In this document: piece by piece, positions 57,145 through 64,000 of the stretch | Numbering within the stretch: position 1 is the first letter of the stretch | Layout: the number at the start of each line of letters is the position of its first letter | Assembly (NCBI GenBank): GCA_018292915.2 | Contig: JACVVK020000015.1 | Coordinates: forward strand, 2,971,001 to 3,035,000 | Direction of reading: 5' to 3' | DNA from: Batillaria attramentaria | Lineage: Eukaryota > Mollusca > Gastropoda > Batillariidae | DNA: 64,000 nucleotides | The notes under the pieces: generated by a model | Told to the model about the DNA's origin: nothing | What the model saw: the letters and a program-made list of their open reading frames with translations, nothing else | The model's database searches: none | Made by a program: the position numbers and the translations under genes

Positions 57145-60100
57145 TGTGTGTGTGGATCCTAGCGATTGCAACTGTTAAATGTTCATGTGTTATAATATAG
57201 TGCGTGAAAACAACTTGTTCTAGAAGTGCAGAAAGTGTACACAATTCTCTATAAAACATACACGTCGTTCGATTGGCTAGCACTAAGAATGTAAAAACCA
57301 CGGGATGCCGGCAAATTGAGTTTGACTACAGCGCTGTGCTTCGTTTTCTTTTCCTTTATGAAAAAAAAAAAATCCCAAGTACACTAATTAGGACTGTCCT
57401 ACTTGTTTAGCCCTTCCTCTGAACAAATTTATCTGATATTACTCCAAAACGAAACATTGGTTTGGAGGAGCAAACACAAATCAACTTCTTTTTTTTTTTT
57501 GCTCGACTGTCGCCATCATTTCACACGATTTTAAACTGATCTAAAGCAGATACACAATAACAGTGCGTTTCCAAAGTGACACAAGAGAGCTTCCCCTGGT
57601 TAAAAAATTTTTTTTGCTGAAGTGGCATGTAAACAAACTGGCAGCAGCGTGGAAAATGACCCCAACAAAAAGGGTCTCAGGGTTAATTCTGGCTGGAGAG
57701 GCAGCGGCGGCCGGATCATCAGAAAATCAATCAAAGGTGGTGGCCAGTCTCACCCAACATTAACCTGGACTGGTCTTGTGGCCATTTGCCTCCTCCTAGC
57801 CAGTCAGCGACCAAGAGTTTGTTGGGCCTGCGCATTGCAGTGTCAGGTACCCTAACCGCCTTTGTGATTATCCAAGACCGTGTCTATCCTGCGCTATAGG
57901 TATCAGCTTACCGTAACCTTTTCAGATTTCTATCCTCTGGGCGTGTCTGTGCTGGTATCGCTGTTCAAGCTCAGTTGTTACGATGGTGCGATTTTAAATA
58001 TTCACTCACTATCTATACTTAATCCCTTATATCCTGTGGGTGTGTCTGTGCATGTGTGGCTGTTCAAGCTCTCTTGTTACGATGGTGCGACTTTAAATAT
58101 TCACTCACTTATTATCTATACTTAACCCCTTATATCCTGTGGGTGTGTCTGTGCATGTGTGGCTGTTCAAGCTCTGTTACGATGGTGCGACCTTAAATAT
58201 TCACTCACTTATTATTATTATCTATACTTAACCCCTTATATCCTGTGGGTGCGTCTGTGCATGTGTGGCTGTTCAAGCTCTCCTGTTACGATGGTGCGAC
58301 CTTAAATATTCACTCACTTATTATTATTATCTATATTTAACCCCTTATATCCTGTGGGTGCGTCTGTGCATGTGTGGCTGTTCAAGCTCTCCTGTTACGA
58401 TGGTGCGACTTAATATTCACTCACTTATTACATTGTATCTACTTAACCCCTTCTATCCTGTGGGTGTGTCTGTACATGTCGCTGTACATGTCGCTGTACG
58501 TGCTGCCCCATCCATTCTATGGATGTTTCCGAAGATGTTGCTGTACATGCTCTCTGCTTAACCCCTTTAATCATGCAGGTGTCTGGAAATAAGAGATGTG
58601 CAGTGTGGGTGTGGGGAGGGGCATGGTGAAAGATTTGGGAAGAAGGGGGGTGGGATGAAAAAAAGTAATAAACAACAGTTACACAGATACAAATATACTT
58701 CTGCTGTCGATACCAATTTTTTAAAATAAACTCTGGGTGACTGCAAGGCAGTTGCAGGCAAACATGGACATGTTTTTGAGTTTGGTTGGGGGTTGGGGAG
58801 GGGGGTTTGCTATCTGGAAAAAATCAATATTTCATGTCACTATCCTTTCTGACAATACAGGGCAATGTGTAAGAATTACCATGGCAACAGCATACCCAGT
58901 ATAACCACTACACCCCTTCCATTAAATGACTCCTCAGAGATGCAGACATAGCAAATGACAATGCAAGGAGCCACCACGAACATAACATAAAGGTAATTGC
59001 TGCTGCAATTTCCTGCACAGACAGACAGTCTTTTGATGTTTGTGACAATGGACAGCTCATATAAGGAGTTCAGGCAGAGGACAAATCAAAGTTCTGATGG
59101 AACCAGGGATTTCTCAAAGCCATGGCTAATGGAATACAGGTGGATTTTTTACGTCACTGTTACGTACCAGGACAGGATGTTAAACCCCACACGAACCAAC
59201 CAACTCATTTTCAGCCATTTTTGCTCACTGCTCTGTCCTTGTTATCAGCCTCAAATATTTGAACAGGACTTTAAAACCTAAACAGCCAACCAACCAACCT
59301 GCCACTGTCAACTGAGAGAAAACTCACCTCCTGGGGGGGAACGTCAAAGGACACGGTTCTCAGGTCGACTTTTGTGTAGGAGTCCATGCATGGGATGATG
59401 AAAAACAGACCTGCCAACGAGAAATTGAACGTGTCGAGGTATTGAAAGCAAAATGAATTAAATATGACAGGCCTTGTGTGACAGCGAAAATCAGCAATCG
59501 ATGAGGCACATGATCAACAATGAGTATGCTGCTTTATATCAGCGACCAGGCAACGTATGCACGCCATTAGCATTTGTCTGCGATTTTTTTTTTCAATTGT
59601 CGTGGGATTTTCCCTTGTATTTTTTTTTTTAAAAACTACTTAGCTGAAAAAAATTGTTTGAAACGCAATGTTTTTTCATCCTGAGTTCAGTGTATGGATT
59701 AATTTATCATACATCCTCTAACAACTGACTAAATGTTTCTCACTCAGTTAATTTTCTTGCTGCAAAAACTTACGTGCAACAGTCTTCAAAGTGAATTCAT
59801 TTACACAAGATTACAGGTAATAAACATGACAGTGGAAGACTTACCTGGTCCTTTGGCACCTCCAGATACCAATCGACCAAGTCGGAATATGACAGCTCTC
59901 TCATATTCTTGAACGACCTGTGTAATTTAGACAACACACAAACTGGTAAACACACAAAGTATACAAAAGTAACACATTCACATACACACACACACACATA
60001 GGGACTATTCTACAATGACTTCAACTCTTCTTCTGTCAACAGGTTTGGGGACTTTCAGCAACAGCTGCTCATTTCTCTTTCATGTGTGTGCATAAAATGT

Positions 60101-60547
60101 GAAGGAGTTTTCCTTTACATGTACACTGTATTTACTCTGCATGGATTCCTCTGGCAAGATTCTTTATGAACTGGACATATAAGTACAGGTTTCCAGCTTG
60201 CAAGCGAAATACATTCAGAAAATCCTTTGTTCCTCTGTCAATCCAGCTTCTGTACCTTGTACAACACCGTTATGACTGGTTATGACCATTCTTGTTTGCT
60301 AACATGTGTTTTTCTGTTCTTCAGTGTTTTCGTGCACGACAGTCACAAGAAATTTCTGCTACACCAATAATAAAGGCTTACTTGACTTGACTTGATTTGA
60401 CCTGTTGTAATGATGGAGGAAAACTCACCTTAATACACAGGCAGAGAGAGAAGGGAAACGTGATGGCGATCATGAGAATGGACAGCACATACAGGATGTA
60501 TCCACAGCATCCAATGCTGCCGCCATCATCCACCTGCTGCACATTGT
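44679..60547 (-). CDS. STOM: Stomatin (band 7/SPFH family), first exon missing, with alternative exon 6a/6b
   Basis: Minus-strand exons in transcript order: 60547-60429, 59917-59845, 59410-59328, 54608-54405, then 53404-53349 (6a) or 51390-51335 (6b), then 48519-48441 and 44879-44679. Phases agree (2,1 / 0 / 0 / 2 / 0), giving 270 residues plus an unseen N-terminus of about 20; human stomatin is 288. It encodes [20 protein letters not shown] (hairpin membrane insert, conserved Pro in ITFPF and palmitoylatable Cys), [31 protein letters not shown], the band-7 core [66 protein letters not shown] and [20 protein letters not shown]. Family members form rings on the inner membrane face and regulate channels. 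Exon 1 was searched for in 60548-64000 and not found. An invertebrate paralogue such as MEC-2 cannot be excluded. Confidence 0.93.
44925..45042. repeat. Short tandem duplication
   Basis: GACGGTGCCAAATACAAAT, TGTATAGG and CACAGCCCATTACA occur twice, about 55 bases apart, just upstream (minus strand) of the last stomatin exon. Confidence 0.75.
46903..48369 (+). mobile_element. Tandem-unit element with TCAAGGTCA palindromes and AC tail, copy 2
   Basis: It has the same ends as copy 1: AACTAGAGGAGCAAAGCC, TGGCTCACTTGTGA at the left; ATTACATAGACTCAC and ACACAAGTGAGCCA at the right. About eight units of 140-155 bases each carry a TTGACCTTG...TCAAGGTCA block, and an AC/AGAC microsatellite (48252-48311) precedes the right end. 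It lies in the last stomatin intron. Confidence 0.82.
49321..49375 (+). repeat. C-rich tract
   Basis: Long C runs broken by CGCCCCTCA words in the stomatin exon 6b-7 intron. It is simple sequence without other signal. Confidence 0.8.
49810..50075 (-). repeat. Dispersed repeat family G, copy 2, uninterrupted
   Basis: The reverse complement aligns with 20090-20640 on both sides of the MITE inserted there, and reads through the insertion point as GTGACTGATTCTGATG. It therefore gives the pre-insertion state. Confidence 0.82.
50235..50326. mobile_element. TTAA-ended near-perfect palindrome (foldback MITE)
   Basis: Two 45-base arms (50235-50279 and 50282-50326) differ at one base and are separated by GT. 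The ends are TTAACTCTTTGACG and CGTCAAAGGGTTAA, matching the piggyBac-like end pattern of the other TTAA elements. Confidence 0.9.
50797..51195 (-). mobile_element. SINE family B, inverted copy
   Basis: On the minus strand it begins with GTGGTCGGTGGTCTAGTGGT, then a B-box-like AGGTTTAAATCCC, the CTCTGCTTTGGAAATGTTC body and the CACGTGAGCGTGCGTG region. It ends 140 bases upstream (plus-strand sense) of stomatin exon 6b. Confidence 0.85.
51335..51390 (-). other. STOM: Stomatin exon 6b (mutually exclusive candidate)
   Basis: AG acceptor, 56 bases, GT donor. It encodes [18 protein letters not shown] and ends in GT, giving Val before KDVRLPV. Its length and phase are identical to 6a. Including both would add 112 bases and break the frame. 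Confidence 0.88.
52185..52340 (+). repeat. 50-bp tandem repeat, about 3 units
   Basis: TTTTACCCCTCCTCTAAAAT and GTGGTTTTCTTTAAGGCT repeat three to four times with few changes. It lies between stomatin exons 6a and 6b. Confidence 0.9.
53349..53404 (-). other. STOM: Stomatin exon 6a (mutually exclusive candidate)
   Basis: AG acceptor, 56 bases, GT donor. It encodes [18 protein letters not shown] and ends in AT, so with the next exon's T it gives Ile before KDVRLPV. This is closest to the vertebrate sequence (WGIKVERVEIKDV). Confidence 0.88.
54692..54849. mobile_element. piggyBac-like MITE
   Basis: TTAGCCCATTCATGCCCA and TGGGCATTAGTGGGTTAA form inverted ends. GTCCCATACATGGGAC is a small internal palindrome. 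It lies 80 bases upstream of stomatin exon 5 and abuts an AC microsatellite. Confidence 0.7.
54851..54911 (+). repeat. (AC)n microsatellite
   Basis: An uninterrupted run of about 30 AC units next to the MITE right end. Confidence 0.95.
55062..55448 (+). mobile_element. tRNA-headed SINE, family C, full copy
   Basis: CCCCCGTAGTGTAGTGGTTA (A-box) and GGGTTCGTGTCCCAG (B-box region) head a body shared with 37130-37405, ending in an ATCATC-rich tail. Confidence 0.8.
56001..56166 (+). mobile_element. tRNA-headed SINE, family D, copy 2
   Basis: GTGGCCGAATGGTAGAGCGT (A-box) and CATGAGTTCGAATACC (B-box) are followed by TTGTGCTGGCCTTTTCATCG and AAAAGGACGTTAAACTCCCA. A facing copy starts about 65 bases away. 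Confidence 0.85.
56230..56412 (-). mobile_element. tRNA-headed SINE, family D, inverted copy 3
   Basis: On the minus strand: GAATGGTAGAGCGTTGGACT, then GTAAGTTCGAATCCCGCC, then the shared GGCCTTTTTCTCGTTGCCC and AGGATGTTAAACTCCCAA. With 56001-56166 it forms a tail-to-tail inverted pair. Confidence 0.85.
57061..57155 (+). repeat. (TG)n microsatellite
   Basis: About 46 TG units with one TATG interruption, in the stomatin exon 4-5 intron. Confidence 0.95.
57930..58565 (+). repeat. Minisatellite of 95-110-bp units
   Basis: Five to six units share TATCCTGTGGGTGTGTCTGT, GCTGTTCAAGCTCTC, TTACGATGGTGCGAC and ATATTCACTCACTTATTA, with (TTA)n length changes between units. It lies in the stomatin exon 4-5 intron. 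Confidence 0.9.
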
Positions 60548-61873
60548 CTGAAACATACAACAGATCACACAACATAAACACGTGGAGCTAATAAAGGGAG
60601 GTGTATATCGCTGTATGTATGAATACTTACATTGCTATTTTCACAAAATCATTAAAGCCAGTCTTTTCACTGATGCTACAGCAAAGCTGTTTGTCTGACA
60701 TGTACAAAACCAAGCAGACTGAGTAATTTTTTAGATCTGAGAAGCAAGAGAATACCCCCCTCCCTTCCCCCCCCCCCCCCCCAAAAAAAGTGATTGGTCG
60801 TGGAAAGTTTGAAGAAAAGTGATCGTTTTTCAAAGTTTTGTGAGGTGAAGATCAGTACAGTGTGCAAGGTTAAAATTCACCAGACAAACTGAAATCCTCT
60901 TGTTCAACAAACAATCTGGACACAGAGTATTCAACCTGTTACAAAAACAACTCACACGTGTAAGTATGTTTACTATTAAAACAACTAAATATTTACGTTC
61001 TTTGGTCTTTTTATTTATTTATTATTTTTTGTTGTTGTCTTTTTTGTACTGGTTTACTGCGGTTTGAATTTGTAGGTTTACATTTGCTTCTTTCGCGAAA
61101 CAATACTCTGCCATACCCAGTCTTGCAAAAACCCATTTCTATTAACCAGCATCAGATTTTTATTCTGCATACCGACATTTGTTTATTCCCTGCAGATCAA
61201 TCGCTCCCACAGACTGAAAGCAAACACCATGTTGCGAACAGGGAACCCACAAGGGAACAATAACATTTCCCTGGGCTTTACAATATTTATTGTATCAGCG
61301 AAATGAAATACCGCAATGCCCACACACCAGACAAGCAGACAGACATTATATGAGAGGGTGCTAAATGAATTATGTCACCCCGGATTTCGTCACTCTCTTG
61401 GACCTAGAACTGTGGGGCTTGTGTGCATTTGTGTAAAATATATGCTCGTGCGGTATCATTTGTACGCCCACATGCAATGGTGTGTGAACCTGCATACATT
61501 TGTGTGTGTGTGTGTGTGCGTGCGTGCGTGTGTGTGCATATGCTGATGCATGCCTTTACTTCTCTTATGCAAGCAGTTCAATTGTGCATAAGAAAATCAA
61601 ATTTTCATAAAATGTGTGGAAGAAAATGGCAAAAGGTTGTCACATTATCCCCTATCAAATCAAAATTCAGTTGGCCGTGCCCACTTCAATCATGAGTTTA
61701 GTTTTGTAACATGGCAGTCAACAAAGATCAGAAAGCCATAACCTTTGTAACTGGGATGCATGCAGAAGACATTAATTACTGGGAGCACACTGAAAAAGCA
61801 AACAAATGGCTACCAATCCAACAGAACATTTAAAAAAGAAAAAAAAACCTTCCACTGGGATTTGTTTTGTCGA

Positions 61874-62035
61874 TTTGGTTTTAACATCCTTTTCCTGCAA
61901 GTAAGAGTGATATCAAAGATGGGCCATATACTGAAAAACAAACAAAAAACAGCTGACAAAAATTTACCTCCCACTGGGGATTCAAACTCACAACCAAAGC
62001 ACTGGCCGTGAAATCCTCCACCTGCTCCGCTATCC
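61874..62035 (-). mobile_element. Degraded SINE, family D-like
   Basis: The minus strand keeps GTGAGTTTGAATCCCCAGTG and TTTGATATCACTCTTACTTG followed by AAAAGGATGTTAAAAC, matching the family D body, but the head is altered and an A-rich insertion splits it. Confidence 0.5.
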
Positions 62036-62324
62036 CAGGGCGGCCATTCAGGAGGAAAAGCTTTGCAAACGGCCGCAAGTGAGGGGGGGGGGGGGGGATG
62101 GGGCTATGGCTATTATGTGTCGCCCTCCATTAGTGTACCATGATGGCCACTAAAACCAGACACACATCCTGGGGGAATAATTGACTGTGCAGACGGTAAT
62201 GGCCTGCCTCATATTGTGTTTGTCACCCTAGAAGCTGAAAGGATACATGGTTGCTTGGCTGCTGTAATCAGGGCCTCTTTATTAAATCGATGAGATTGTG
62301 TATTTAATACCCTGTTGTCTGTTT

Positions 62325-62640
62325 TGGGGGTTGGTTTGTGCGTTCGTGTGTGTGTGTGTATTATGTTGTCGTTTTGTTTGTGGATACTGTTTTCTTCTTC
62401 TTGTGTTTTTGTTGGTTTGTTTTTGGGTGGGTGGGTGGTGTTTATATATTGATTTGTTTTGTGTGGGTTTTTTTTGTTATTTGGTTGGCTATTTGTTGTT
62501 GGGTTTTTTTTTTTTTTTTGGGGGGGGGGGGGGGGCTGTTGTTGAGTATTTACATATGCAGTTTTGTGTGTGTGTGTGTGTTTGTGTATGTGTGTGTGTG
62601 TGTGTGTTTTGGCATGTGTTTGTTTCTTTGTGTGTTGAAA
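62325..62640 (+). repeat. G/T-only low-complexity tract
   Basis: About 300 bases are almost purely G and T, with T16 directly followed by G16 at 62504-62535. The arrangement around the homopolymers mirrors the reverse complement of 21540-21620. Confidence 0.85.
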
Positions 62641-63784
62641 TGAAGAATTTCCTAGAAAAATACAGGTTAAAGAAAGAAAAAAACAACACCCCAGAAGGAC
62701 CAAAACTACTGTCAACAACAGTCCTAGAAAACCTGATAAACGGTATAAAGCAACAGAACACCAATAACCAACTAACGGTAAATTCCGCATGATAATCCTT
62801 TAATACATGTGCACCAGTCCTCAATGGATACTTGCAAGCCAAGACCAATTTTTATGAAACCGTTATATACTGCGGGTGACTGCTTGACCCTACAGCTGAC
62901 AGGCAAAGCAACCTCAAGATTATCCTTGTTATTGCTGGGTGCACTGGTCCTTCAGTATTTATGGGGCTGCACGCACATTCTTAACCTCCTAATCACCAGT
63001 GGGCCTCCAGCTCCAGAGGGATTGAGGTTCTTAGCTTGTAATCCACCCTGATTTAGTGCCCAGCACTTCACATTGCTGCTTGGCCCACACTCACCAAAGA
63101 CACCTTCAATAACAACCACAGAAAAGAAAAACCTCAAACCTCATATTGTCACATCACGATATCCACCAATTATTAAGATGGGCATAATGTATACATCCTC
63201 CGATAAAGTATTTGACCTTTTCAGGCCACACATGCCACACTGTAAGAAATCCCACACAAAACAAAACTTTACATTTCAATCCACTTTTTCTCACACCAAT
63301 TTCTCCGCCATGCTTTTATGTAAACTTCAATTTTATGTAAAGTTCAGATGAGCACAAACATAAGTTTTTACTTGTTGTGCTCTCTTACAATGTAATGCTG
63401 TTTACTGATTGACGGTGATGCTTAAATGAATTTAAAAACAAAAACAAAAAAAACTTCCCACTATTATTCACAAGTCCAAGGATCCGTAATATTTTATCAC
63501 AATAAAGTAGCTGACACTGACGATCTGAGGGAAATGCGTTGTTTTCAGACTTTCTGCAATAGCTGGGAACCCTTGATGAAGTGTATCTTGCAAAGTCTGT
63601 ATCTACATATATCCTACATCATGCATCATGCATCGTCCTTCCCTGTGAGCGTTGGCGGAGTGGACTGCTTATATTAATTAATGTAAACAACAGTATTGCT
63701 TTCTTCCCCCCTGACTTACTGGCAACAATGGGGGCATAACAATGTTAAGTGGATGCTGTGGGGGGAGGGGGGGGAGCAGTGTTG

Positions 63785-64000
63785 CTTACAAAACTGAGGG
63801 TCACTTTGACCATCTCTGTCAAATTCAGAGGGTCATTTTGTAAAATCAGTGAAGTACAGCCTCAAAATCTCTGCAATTAATCACATTCTGAAATCTCTGC
63901 GTAAACGACACACTTATGTGTATAATAACGAACACTAAGGAGAGCGAAATAAGTTACACTGTATATATACTAGGAATACACTTTGGATGTGTGCTCCTTC
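63785..64000 (+). repeat. Dispersed repeat family F, copy 3 (runs off the window)
   Basis: AAAACTGAGGGTCACTTTGA, TTCAGAGGGTCATTTTGTAA, GTACAGCCTCAAAATCTCT and GTAAACGACACAC align with 13893-14080. It ends with the window. Confidence 0.65.

Larger units (their letters stand above)
60548..64000. other. Stomatin intron 1 / upstream region
   Basis: No coding exon is recognisable on either strand. It holds a C16-A7 tract (60767-60789), a degraded family D SINE in inverse orientation (61874-62035), a G/T-only tract (62325-62640), and a family F repeat at the right edge. The stomatin first exon and promoter probably lie beyond 64000. Confidence 0.5.

Noticed and set aside
56729..57301. 190-codon minus-strand open frame
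   Set aside because: It is driven by the (TG)n microsatellite, which reads as repeated Thr-His on the minus strand.
57930..58565. CRISPR-like array
   Set aside because: The 95-110-base units have no short repeat/unique spacer layout and sit in an animal intron; it is a minisatellite.
62209..62792. Long open frames on both strands (193 and 164 codons)
   Set aside because: They run through the G/T-only tract and TG repeats; stop codons are rare there by composition alone.
61881..63137. Candidate first exon of stomatin
   Set aside because: Minus-strand ATG frames here lack a phase-matched donor and a plausible stomatin N-terminus, and overlap repeats.

Overview
This window is animal nuclear DNA. 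Genes are split into many short exons with GT-AG introns, coding sequence is a small fraction, and the rest is dense in short transposable elements, tRNA-derived SINEs, dinucleotide microsatellites and very long G/C homopolymers. Invertebrate-type proteins that align closely to vertebrate orthologues, plus many TACATGTA-like words, suggest a lophotrochozoan, most likely a marine gastropod mollusc. That placement is inference.

Four protein genes can be rebuilt from open frames joined at phase-consistent splice sites. (1) 1-7557 (+): the 3' part (745 residues) of a large helical protein that I cannot name with confidence; FIRRM/C1orf112 is a candidate. (2) 7869-12455 (-): a complete five-exon NFKBIL1 gene, 382 aa, tail-to-tail with gene 1 so that the two predicted 3' ends almost touch. 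(3) 14239-31574 (+): GAPVD1 (Gapex-5/RME-6), 25 coding exons and about 1700 aa, with an N-terminal RasGAP domain and a C-terminal VPS9 Rab5-GEF domain. It probably shares a promoter region, containing a consensus NRF1 site, with divergent NFKBIL1. (4) 44679-60547 (-): stomatin, all but its first exon, with two alternative copies of one 56-bp exon that look mutually exclusive.

The region 31575-44678 holds the 3' UTRs and spacer between GAPVD1 and stomatin, and 60548-64000 is stomatin intron 1 or upstream DNA. Introns and spacers hold at least four tRNA-headed SINE families (each in 2-4 copies, both orientations), hAT-like and piggyBac-like MITEs (one nested insertion can be dated against an uninterrupted copy in the same window), several minisatellites, and two copies of a 1.1-1.5 kb element made of tandem units that carry palindromic nuclear-receptor sites (TCAAGGTCA) and end in an AC microsatellite.

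The most notable observations are the mutually exclusive stomatin exons, the duplicated SDxWSTDVLASD exon in GAPVD1, the nuclear-receptor-site element, and long perfect or near-perfect hairpins in introns. No bacterial-type system, CRISPR array, virus or toxin gene was seen. Gene boundaries are my own splice predictions without transcript support.
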